DNA of 12,118 nt from an uncultured Prevotellaceae bacterium (GTDB lineage Bacteria > Bacteroidota > Bacteroidia > Bacteroidales > Bacteroidaceae): NCBI GenBank assembly GCA_905202115.1, contig CAJKQZ010000064.1, positions 1 to 12,118 of the forward strand, in the 5' to 3' direction. Position 1 is the first letter of the stretch, and each line of letters begins with the position of its first letter. The position numbers and the translations under genes were made by a program. The notes under the pieces were generated by a model. The model worked only from the letters and a program-made list of their open reading frames with translations, was not told the origin of the DNA and did no database searches. Positions 1-5,303 of the stretch are shown piece by piece.

Positions 1-74
1 TATCTCAGACATATTTTTTGCTATATATACACCTGCTGATTTTCAAGTGCTTGTCAGCTGACCATTTTTGTCTG
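1..74 (-). repeat. Interspersed palindromic repeat, copy A (left part, cut by the window edge)
   Basis: Positions 1-72 are the reverse complement of 4381-4452 with 6 mismatches in 72 bases and no gaps, and two further bases (73-74) also match. The window starts exactly at the inner arm of the central palindrome (TATCTCAGACATATTTT), so the other half of the element lies outside. Like copy B it carries a small inverted repeat, CACTTG/CAGGTG on the minus strand. The base change relative to copy B (CACCTG/CAGGTG) keeps a G-U pair if that strand is made into RNA. It lies beyond the end of the hemD gene and contains no reading frame. Confidence 0.85.
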
Positions 75-245
75 CAAACTCTTACGAAAAGGTATTGCGA
101 ATTTTACGGAAACGACATCCTCTTTGACTCAAGATATCAAAACTAAAAATCAAAGCCAAATCGAGAATCTTTTCCAGCCGATTTTCCACAAAGCCGGCAT
201 ACCCCGTCGGTTTTCCGTCAAATCGACATTGAATGTGCAAACAAA
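75..245. other. Intergenic stretch with nothing recognised
   Basis: Between repeat copy A and the hairpin downstream of hemD I see no credible reading frame, RNA gene or promoter of the TAnnTTTG class on either strand. The base composition resembles the other intergenic regions of the window. Confidence 0.5.
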
Positions 246-287
246 AACATGGCGAAATCCGGAATGCGTTCCGAATTTCGCCATGTT
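241..287 (-). terminator. Long hairpin downstream of hemD, probable terminator
   Basis: Positions 246-264 and 269-287 form a 19-bp inverted repeat with one mismatch around the 4-base loop TGCG. On the minus strand it lies about 50 bases past the hemD stop and is followed by TTTGT, a weak U-tract. The stem is unusually long for a simple intrinsic terminator, so it could also be an mRNA 3'-end stabiliser or a protein-binding palindrome. Its place at the end of the leftward gene run favours 3'-end formation. Confidence 0.6.
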
Positions 288-304
288 ATAAGTATCATAA
301 GCCA

Positions 305-321
305 CGCAGTTACGAACTGCG
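305..321 (-). other. Short perfect hairpin just after hemD
   Basis: CGCAGTT and AACTGCG form a 7-bp perfect stem with the 3-base loop ACG, 14 bases past the hemD stop. No U-tract follows on the minus strand, so alone it is unlikely to terminate. With the longer hairpin at 246-287 it gives the transcript a two-stem 3' end. Confidence 0.4.
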
Positions 322-335
322 GGCAGAATGGACTT

Positions 336-1082
336 TTATTTCTTTTCGTTCTCCGAAAGATAAACGTCGAGAGCCGACGGCATTGAGGGCATTTTTACAG
401 TAGGAGCCTCAAGGTCGAGCCGAAGTCCCGCACCGTTTACAGCCTGTGCCGTGGCCGAGCCGAAACATGCTATGCGGATATCTCCCTGATTGAATTCGGG
501 AAAGTTTTTAAGCAGAGACTGTATTCCTGCAGGGCTGAAAAACACCAGCATATCGTAATCGAACTTCTCATCGGGAGTGAAGTCGTTGCTTACCGTGCGA
601 TACATCACGCATTCGCTATGCTTGAGGTTTTTCTCGTCGAGCATTTTCTGAATATGATCGTCATGAACATCGCTCAGAGGAATAAGATATTTTTCAGCTT
701 TATGCTTGGCCATAACAGCTATGAGCTCGGGAAGTTTTCCCGACGTTCCGAAAAATACCTTACGCTTGCGGTAAACGACATACTTCTGAATGTACAGAGC
801 AACTGTTTCGGAAATACCGAAATACTTCATGTCGTCGGGCATTGTAAGGCGAAGCTCTGCCACAAGACGGAAGAAATGATCTACAGCCGTGCGGGAAGTA
901 AAAACTATAGCGGTGTGGTTAAGAATATCGACCTTTTGCTTACGAAATTCTTTAGCATCTACACCTTCAACCCTTATGAAAGGTCGAAACACAAGCTCTA
1001 CTCCGTGTTTTTCCGCAATATCATAATAAGGAGATTTAGCCGAACTCGGCTGCGGCTGGGAAACTAATATTTTTTTTATCAT
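336..1082 (-). CDS. hemD: Uroporphyrinogen-III synthase (HemD family)
   Basis: The 248-residue product fits the HemD family in length (usually about 240-270). HemD closes hydroxymethylbilane to uroporphyrinogen III with inversion of ring D, a cytosolic step of tetrapyrrole synthesis. Visible features are an N-terminal half with an IVFTSRTAVDHFF segment (residues 59-71), a C-terminal half with FFSPAGIQSL (181-190), and the family's G-x-x-T-A pattern as FGSATAQAVNGAG (207-219). Together these suggest the two-lobed fold, with the active site in the cleft. The ATG at 1080-1082 begins a typical first strand (KKILVSQP). It starts 3 bases after the DUF4271 stop, so the two are almost certainly co-transcribed and perhaps translationally coupled, an order seen in other Bacteroidales. 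No other tetrapyrrole gene is in the window, so whether the enzyme serves a full pathway cannot be judged. The family is poorly conserved in sequence, and the call rests on the pattern plus the neighbour. Confidence 0.85.
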   Translation of the reverse strand: MIKKILVSQPQPSSAKSPYYDIAEKHGVELVFRPFIRVEGVDAKEFRKQKVDILNHTAIVFTSRTAVDHFFRLVAELRLTMPDDMKYFGISETVALYIQKYVVYRKRKVFFGTSGKLPELIAVMAKHKAEKYLIPLSDVHDDHIQKMLDEKNLKHSECVMYRTVSNDFTPDEKFDYDMLVFFSPAGIQSLLKNFPEFNQGDIRIACFGSATAQAVNGAGLRLDLEAPTVKMPSMPSALDVYLSENEKK

Positions 1083-1085
1083 TAC

Positions 1086-2114
1086 TTATATGTTCACTAC
1101 CAGTATTTCATTGCAATAAACTAAAACCCGCCAAAGTAACATTATAGGTATCAATTCCAGTGTGCAAAAGTACAAAATTAAGTGGAATATACTGTAGTTT
1201 AAGTTGAAAAATATTTGTCTGCATTTAATAAACAGCAATAGTTTCGACAATCCAAGAATAACAAAAAAGGCTATCTCCATAACGCGGAACGAGAGGTCGA
1301 AATAAACCAGGAGCAACGCCAAAGGAAATATCAGGAGTCCTACCATTAATATGGAAAGAACATAGGATTCCAGCCATAGCTTCCGTTGCACATTCCTGAA
1401 GAAAACCCAGTTGACAAACTGATATACTATTATCTTAGCGGCATAATAGGCAAGACATATGCCCGAATTGACACCAAGCAGGATGTAAGGCGAAACAGAG
1501 TTGAAAACATGCGTAAGCCGTTGCTGAGTGTAATCGAAAAACAGTATGGCTAAGGTAAAAGAAGTCTGGGCAACAAACAGAACCTGCCCGCGGAGATCGC
1601 TGTTCGTGTTAAGAACCGGAGCGCCGTCATTGCCGCGGTAAAACAGACCCTTGATTTTCTCGAGCAGTATGTGACTTGAGCGCGCAATAAAGAGAACCAC
1701 AAGAAAAAAGCATAGCAGCAAAATTCCGGTAACGTAATCGTCATTTCTAAGACGGTAAGGAATCGGTTCGGCAGCCACACCTATCTGCGTAACCCGCAGC
1801 TCGGGATGAAAATGTGCCGATTCCGAAAAAAAGCTACTGCGATAATCGTATTGCGACAGGTCTACATTTGCCGGCGACCCTTTCAGCCCCGGAATATAAA
1901 GCGTATCGGGACGCGAGGAAAGGTGAACGGCGGGCGGAATATCGAGCATGGCCTGTACGGCCGAGTCCTGTTGGGCCGGCGTGGCGTCGTGCGGAAGAAG
2001 CCGCAGCACCTCGCGCGGCGTGGTCGGCTTTTTAAACGCGACAACCTCGGCGGTGTCCTCGAACGAATAGGTTGCCGTTGAATCTTCGTAGAACTGTTGC
2101 ATGTCGGTAAGCAT
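1086..2114 (-). CDS. DUF4271 integral membrane protein
   Basis: This 342-residue protein has two parts. Residues 1-125 are soluble, with a segment PREVLRLLPHDATPAQQDSA (33-52) and PDTLYIPGLKG (69-79), a pattern I recognise from this Bacteroidetes family. Residues 127-330 hold about six hydrophobic segments, roughly 127-145, 178-194, 210-232, 251-272, 278-296 and 308-330. The C-terminal segment (LILYFCTLELIPIMLLWRVL) is the most typical part of DUF4271. There is no signal peptide. The function is unknown; the recurrent link with hemD suggests, but does not prove, a role tied to heme or the envelope. The start at 2114 is the longest; a second ATG four codons in (2102) is equally possible. It lies 36 bases after the LOG gene stop and 3 bases before hemD. 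Confidence 0.8.
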   Translation of the reverse strand: MLTDMQQFYEDSTATYSFEDTAEVVAFKKPTTPREVLRLLPHDATPAQQDSAVQAMLDIPPAVHLSSRPDTLYIPGLKGSPANVDLSQYDYRSSFFSESAHFHPELRVTQIGVAAEPIPYRLRNDDYVTGILLLCFFLVVLFIARSSHILLEKIKGLFYRGNDGAPVLNTNSDLRGQVLFVAQTSFTLAILFFDYTQQRLTHVFNSVSPYILLGVNSGICLAYYAAKIIVYQFVNWVFFRNVQRKLWLESYVLSILMVGLLIFPLALLLVYFDLSFRVMEIAFFVILGLSKLLLFIKCRQIFFNLNYSIFHLILYFCTLELIPIMLLWRVLVYCNEILVVNI

Positions 2115-2150
2115 TGCTTTATGCCGTATGCTCTATATTTTTCATTGCTT

Positions 2151-2738
2151 TCAGATTTGGGCCATTTTCGCAACCGACGTGTCCCACAGCGGCGTGGTTT
2201 CGGCCAGCGTCAATGCCTCTTCGGGCGTTTCGGCAACGCTCCACAGCGAGCGGTGCAGGGAGCGCATGAACCTGTTTTCTATTGCGCGGTCGAACATTTC
2301 GAGCAGCGGCGAGAAGAAGCCGCACGTATTGAGTATGACAATGGGCTTGTCATAAAGTCCGAGCTGTTTCCAGGTGATTATCTCGAGCAATTCCTCAAGC
2401 GTGCCGCAGCCTCCGGGCAAAGCTATCGTCGCGTCACCCAAAGATACTATTTTTTCTTTTCTCGAGTGCATGCAAGGCGTTTCTATGAGTTCGGTAAGAT
2501 TGTCGCGGCACCAGCCGTTTCGCACCATAAAGGCGGGAATTACTCCGGTTACCGCCCCGCCGTGTTCAAGACAGGCGTCCGAGAGCGCTCCCATAAGCCC
2601 AACTTTGCCCGCCCCGTAAACAAGGCGTATGTTCCGGCACGCCATCGCCGCCCCCAGCCCGCGGGCAGCGTCAAAAAACGGCTGCGGCACCTGCGAGCTC
2701 GAGGCCGCATAAACGGCAATGCTTCTGATACGTGTCAT
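2151..2738 (-). CDS. LOG family protein (putative nucleoside 5'-monophosphate phosphoribohydrolase)
   Basis: The 195-residue product has the signature of the LOG / TIGR00730 family, often mislabelled lysine decarboxylase: the PGGxGTxxE motif as PGGCGTLEE (residues 108-116) and the upstream catalytic M-x-x-R-K as MHSRK (90-94). Characterised members hydrolyse cytokinin riboside 5'-monophosphates or AMP to the free base and ribose 5-phosphate. In gut-type bacteria the real substrate is uncertain and may be salvage of damaged or normal purine nucleotides. The Rossmann-like N-terminus reads IAVYAASSS (7-15). The phosphate-loop region is YGAGKVGLMG (41-50), where most relatives have YGGG. The start at 2738 is only 12 bases past the T-run of the metK terminator, so expression must come from read-through or a promoter hidden in that terminator. 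DUF4271 follows after 36 bases. Confidence 0.85.
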   Translation of the reverse strand: MTRIRSIAVYAASSSQVPQPFFDAARGLGAAMACRNIRLVYGAGKVGLMGALSDACLEHGGAVTGVIPAFMVRNGWCRDNLTELIETPCMHSRKEKIVSLGDATIALPGGCGTLEELLEIITWKQLGLYDKPIVILNTCGFFSPLLEMFDRAIENRFMRSLHRSLWSVAETPEEALTLAETTPLWDTSVAKMAQI

Positions 2739-2749
2739 TTGTCAATATC

Positions 2750-2790
2750 AAAAAAGTCGGAGCGGCTCCGCTTCAGCGAAGTGCTCCGAC
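2750..2790 (-). terminator. Intrinsic terminator of metK
   Basis: On the minus strand GTCGGAGC (2790-2783) and GCTCCGAC (2763-2756) form an 8-bp perfect GC-rich stem. An inner stem of the CTTC/GAAG type lies inside it, and six T residues (2755-2750) follow directly. This is a textbook rho-independent terminator, 18 bases beyond the metK stop. It separates metK from the LOG-DUF4271-hemD group on the same strand. Confidence 0.88.
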
Positions 2791-2808
2791 CTAAGCGTTC
2801 ATTCATTT

Positions 2809-4092
2809 TCAAAGGCCGAAGGCCTTGCGTATTTTATCGACATAATCGAGTTTCTCCCACGTAAAGAGCTCAACTTCCACCGTCTTGTCGTTTGCGTAGC
2901 GGTTGCAGAAGGTTTTCTTCACTGTTTCGGGCTCGCGGCCGAAGTGGCCGTAGGCAGCGGTTTCCTCGTAAATAGGATTGCGCAGTTTCAAGCGGTCTTC
3001 GATAGCTTTGGGACGCAAATCGAAAAGCTTGCCTATCTCGAGAGCTATCTCGCCGTCGGAAATCTTAACATGCGATGTGCCGTAAGTGTTCACATATATG
3101 TTTATAGGTTCGGCCACCCCTATTGCGTAGCTGAGCTGTATGAGAACTTCGTCTGCCACTCCCGCAGCCACGAGGTTCTTTGCTATGTGGCGTGCAGCAT
3201 ACGAGGCGGAGCGGTCCACCTTCGAGGGGTCTTTGCCAGAGAATGCGCCGCCGCCGTGTGCTCCGCGGCCGCCGTAGGTGTCGACTATTATCTTGCGGCC
3301 CGTAAGTCCGGTATCTCCGTGCGGACCTCCGATAACGAACTTGCCAGTGGGGTTGACAAAATACTTTATGTTTTCGTCGAAGAGTTTCTTTACCTGTTCG
3401 GTTTTTATCTCGCTAACCACGCGCGGGATGAGTATGTTTATCACATCGCTGCGAATCTGCGCAAGCATGGCCTCGTCGGCTGCGGCCTGATTGCCTCCTG
3501 TCGGAGCGATGAAGTCGTCATGCTGCGTAGACACCACGATAGTGTCAATGCGCACGGGGCGGTTGTTGTCGTCATACTCTACCGTAACCTGACTCTTTGC
3601 GTCGGGGCGCAGATAAGTCATCTGCTTTCCTTCGCGACGGATGTCGGCCAAAACGGTAAGAATCTTGTTCGCAAGCGCGAGCGTAAGTGGCATGTAATTG
3701 CTCGTTTCGTTCGTGGCATAGCCGAACATGATTCCCTGGTCGCCGGCACCCTGTGCCATAGGGTCGTTGCGCTCCACGCCACGGTTTATGTCGGGGCTCT
3801 GCTCATGTATGGCGTTGAACACGCCGCACGATTCGGCCTCGAATTTATACTCGGCCTTTGTGTAACCGATTTTGGCTATCGTGCTGCGCACGATTTCGTG
3901 AAGATCGGCATACGCTTTAGTCTTTACCTCACCGGCCACCACCACCTGTCCGGTGGTAACCAATGTTTCGCAAGCTACTTTCGAGTTGGCATCGTAAGCG
4001 AGCAACTCGTCAAGCACAGCGTCCGAAATCTGATCGGCCACCTTGTCGGGATGACCTTCGGACACTGATTCGGAAGTGAATAAATAAGCCAT
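2809..4092 (-). CDS. metK: S-adenosylmethionine synthetase (methionine adenosyltransferase)
   Basis: MetK makes S-adenosylmethionine from methionine and ATP, releasing phosphate and pyrophosphate; it is a cytosolic tetramer and the main source of methyl donor. The product is 427 residues, longer than the enterobacterial enzyme (384) but usual for Bacteroidales. Diagnostic motifs are all present: SEGHPDK (residues 11-17) with the catalytic histidine, the first signature GAGDQGIMFGYA (115-126), the phosphate loop HGGGAFSGKDPSKVDRS (279-295), and the following AARHIAKN helix (299-306). The frame is intact and the start at 4090-4092 gives the conserved MAYLFTSESVSEGHPDK N-terminus. It is transcribed divergently from rimP, with its own promoter, a structured leader and its own terminator, so it is probably monocistronic with some read-through. 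The leader carries a SAM-II-like aptamer, consistent with feedback by the product. Confidence 0.98.
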   Translation of the reverse strand: MAYLFTSESVSEGHPDKVADQISDAVLDELLAYDANSKVACETLVTTGQVVVAGEVKTKAYADLHEIVRSTIAKIGYTKAEYKFEAESCGVFNAIHEQSPDINRGVERNDPMAQGAGDQGIMFGYATNETSNYMPLTLALANKILTVLADIRREGKQMTYLRPDAKSQVTVEYDDNNRPVRIDTIVVSTQHDDFIAPTGGNQAAADEAMLAQIRSDVINILIPRVVSEIKTEQVKKLFDENIKYFVNPTGKFVIGGPHGDTGLTGRKIIVDTYGGRGAHGGGAFSGKDPSKVDRSASYAARHIAKNLVAAGVADEVLIQLSYAIGVAEPINIYVNTYGTSHVKISDGEIALEIGKLFDLRPKAIEDRLKLRNPIYEETAAYGHFGREPETVKKTFCNRYANDKTVEVELFTWEKLDYVDKIRKAFGL

Positions 4093-4107
4093 TTTTCAGG
4101 TTTTTGC

Positions 4108-4128
4108 GCACACAGCGTCACTGCGTGC
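4108..4128 (-). promoter_or_regulatory. Leader hairpin just upstream of the metK start
   Basis: In the metK leader GCACGCAG (4128-4121) pairs with CUGUGUGC (4115-4108) around a 5-base loop. This 8-bp stem, with one G-U pair, ends 15 bases before the ATG. It could modulate ribosome access, or form the final element of the riboswitch expression platform. No U-tract follows. Confidence 0.45.
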
Positions 4129-4160
4129 AGTTATTTAAATGTGTTCGACGCAGCATAAGA

Positions 4161-4200
4161 GAAAAAAGATTCGGAAAGCCAGGCCCAAAAACGCCGGAAT
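4161..4200 (-). terminator. Possible attenuator in the metK leader
   Basis: On the minus strand ATTCCGG (4200-4194) can pair with CCGAAT (4174-4169), with one bulged C, and a run CTTTTTTC (4168-4161) follows. This is the shape of a weak intrinsic terminator, about 70 bases upstream of the metK start and downstream of the aptamer. A competing pairing between GGCCC (4221-4217) and GGGCC (4186-4182) would link it to the aptamer region. The stem is short and imperfect, so this is a proposal only. Confidence 0.35.
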
Positions 4201-4212
4201 ATCATAAGAGCC

Positions 4213-4281
4213 GCACGGGCCCGACGATTTAGCATTGTTTTTTAGTGGTTGCAAGCAGTACAAATCTCTCCACTCTCGTGC
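4213..4281 (-). ncRNA. SAM-II-like riboswitch aptamer upstream of metK
   Basis: Read on the minus strand, the element has the order expected of the SAM-II class. There is a 5-bp P1 stem (AGUGG 4274-4270 with CCACU 4248-4244). The 21-base loop contains GAUUU (4266-4262) and ends in UUGCAA (4254-4249) directly before the P1 3' strand. An A-rich joiner of 10 bases leads to GCUAAA (4233-4228). An additional outer pairing GCACG (4281-4277) with CGUGC (4217-4213) may close the domain. The site begins just past the predicted transcription start and precedes the gene for SAM synthesis, the expected regulatory target. Against it, the pseudoknot helix between the loop and the 3' segment is not clean in my hand folding: the CC/GG pairs of the known aptamer are absent, while GAUUU could instead pair with AAAUC at 4230-4226. 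It may be a divergent SAM-II, a related class, or a chance match. Confidence 0.5.
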
Positions 4282-4291
4282 ATATCGGGTG

Positions 4292-4299
4292 CAAAGTTA
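4292..4299 (-). promoter_or_regulatory. Predicted metK promoter (-7 element)
   Basis: The minus strand reads TAACTTTG, an exact match to the Bacteroidetes -7 consensus TAnnTTTG. A clear -33 TTTG partner is not seen at the usual 19-20 base spacing. Transcription would start near 4285, giving a leader of about 190 bases that opens with the SAM-II-like element. Confidence 0.55.
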
Positions 4300-4378
4300 A
4301 CATCTCCTGTTGAAATACAGGCATATCGCGGCCGAAATATTTTCATCCTCCGCCACGATGCCCTGCCGCAGGGTTTTA
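4300..4378. other. Short spacer between the metK promoter and repeat copy B
   Basis: Apart from a possible, unrecognised -33 region for metK I see no gene, repeat or RNA structure worth calling here. Confidence 0.4.
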
Positions 4379-4550
4379 CAGACAAAAACGGTCAGCGGCC
4401 AAGCACCTGAGAATCAGCAGGTGTATATGTAGCAAAAAATATGTCTGAGATATTTTGAATTATCTCAGACATATTTTCGATTATCTCCCTTGTATTTTCA
4501 ATTTACTGCGGGAAGTTTTTTAACCACACAAAAAAATATTTTTTTTAATG
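4379..4550 (+). repeat. Interspersed palindromic repeat, copy B (most complete)
   Basis: This copy shows the whole architecture. A left part (4379-4435) matches copy A in reverse. A central hairpin has perfect 17-base arms (4436-4452 and 4461-4477) and the 8-base loop TTTTGAAT. A right part (4478-4522) matches copy D in reverse: over 4472-4522 there is one mismatch in 51 bases, and similarity continues with small gaps through an AAAAAAATATTTTTTT tract to about 4550. The left part contains CACCTG-8-CAGGTG; the right part contains TGCGGGAA (4507-4514), also kept in copies C and D. There is no reading frame and no terminal inverted repeat at the outer ends. The copy lies between the divergent metK and rimP promoters. 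The outer limits are set only by where the pairwise similarity fades. Confidence 0.85.
4436..4477. terminator. Palindromic core of repeat B, possible bidirectional terminator
   Basis: Perfect 17-base arms, AAAATATGTCTGAGATA and its complement, flank an 8-base loop. A run of A precedes the stem and a run of T ends it, the symmetrical layout of bidirectional intrinsic terminators. The stem is AT-rich, so strength is uncertain. Between two divergent promoters it would block upstream antisense transcripts rather than end a gene. Confidence 0.45.
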
Positions 4551-4685
4551 AGAAAGCATTTTTCCATACACGCACACCGACAACCCGAAAAGCCGTGCCG
4601 GTATCCGGCAGCCGCATACTGCAATGCCCATATTGGCAAGCACGCAGATTTTTAACGCCTTTCGCCCAAAAAAGCACGCATAAAC
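4551..4685. other. Non-coding stretch upstream of the rimP promoter
   Basis: The only structure noted is a small perfect hairpin, TGCCGG-TAT-CCGGCA at 4596-4610, with no T-run after it. I see no gene; short open frames on both strands here have no codon pattern or recognisable product. Confidence 0.45.
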
Positions 4686-4716
4686 ATTGCACATTATAAA
4701 AAAAGTGATATTTTTG
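4686..4716 (+). promoter_or_regulatory. Predicted promoter of the rimP-nusA-infB-cvpA operon
   Basis: ATTG (4686-4689) stands 19 bases before TATTTTTG (4709-4716), which matches the Bacteroidetes pattern TTTG-N19-TAnnTTTG at 3 of 4 and all defined positions. Transcription would start near 4722-4725, leaving a leader of about 60 bases before the rimP ATG. Confidence 0.75.
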
Positions 4717-4730
4717 CAGCAATCAAGGGT

Positions 4731-4752
4731 GAGGGACTTGCACAAGTTCCTC
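4731..4752 (+). promoter_or_regulatory. Hairpin in the rimP operon leader
   Basis: GAGGGACTTG and CAAGTTCCTC pair over 10 positions, one of them G-U, around a minimal loop, so four loop bases if the closing pair opens. It forms within about 10 bases of the predicted transcript start and 31 bases before the rimP ATG, with no T-run after it. It may protect the 5' end or serve in regulation of this translation-factor operon; no known leader class was recognised. Confidence 0.55.
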
Positions 4753-4783
4753 ATTCGTCGTTAATAACCCAAGCGTTATAATA

Positions 4784-5251
4784 ATGATAGACAAATCGAA
4801 AGTTGAAACCATCGTAAACGAATGGCTCGTCGGCAAAGACTACTTCCTTACCGACATATCCGTAAGTCCGGACGACCGCATAGTCGTGGAAATCGACCAT
4901 AAGGAAGGCGTATGGATAGACGACTGCGTGCAGCTAAGCCAGTACATCGAAGCCCGCCTGGACCGCGACACCGAAGACTACGAGCTCGAAGTGGGAAGCG
5001 CCGGCATAGGACAGCCGTTCAAGGTGCACCGCCAGTATGAAAACCACATAGGCGAACAGGTGGAAGTGCTGACCGACGCCGGCGAGAAGCTCAAAGGCAC
5101 ACTCAAGGAAGTGAGCGACGGGAACTTCACCGTAACCACCCGCGTGAAATTCAAGCCCGAAGGAGCCAAGCGCGCCAAGATGATAGACGAAGACCGCACG
5201 ATGGCCTATACCGACGTGAAATTCACCCGTGCGGTGATAAACTTCAAATAG
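4784..5251 (+). CDS. rimP: Ribosome maturation factor RimP
   Basis: RimP helps assemble the 30S subunit. The 155-residue product matches the family length. Residues 1-75 form the N-terminal alpha/beta domain (RIVVEIDHKEGVWIDDCVQL at 32-51), joined through LEVGSAGIGQPF (68-79), where most relatives read LEVSSPGxxRPL, to an SH3-like C-terminal domain containing GTLKEV and the final strand VKFTRAVINF. This is the first gene of the classical rimP-nusA-infB operon. The ATG at 4784 is preceded by an AT-rich stretch without a Shine-Dalgarno sequence, as usual in this phylum. nusA follows after 52 bases. Confidence 0.94.
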   Translation: MIDKSKVETIVNEWLVGKDYFLTDISVSPDDRIVVEIDHKEGVWIDDCVQLSQYIEARLDRDTEDYELEVGSAGIGQPFKVHRQYENHIGEQVEVLTDAGEKLKGTLKEVSDGNFTVTTRVKFKPEGAKRAKMIDEDRTMAYTDVKFTRAVINFK

Positions 5252-5303
5252 CCGCCGGAAAAAGCGGCCGCAAACCCAGCAAAAAATAAAAACAATACAT
5301 AAA

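Noticed and set aside
2719..4068. 449-codon open frame opposite metK on the plus strand
   Set aside because: It lies fully antisense to a certain metK gene; the product is rich in Cys, Tyr and His with no recognisable family, as expected of a shadow frame.
4490..4754. Short open frames on both strands between repeat B and rimP
   Set aside because: They overlap the repeat, the promoter and each other, and show no codon pattern or known motif.
4093..4783. tRNA or other structural RNA gene in the large metK-rimP gap
   Set aside because: No cloverleaf arms or T-loop consensus were found on either strand; the structures seen are leaders and the repeat.
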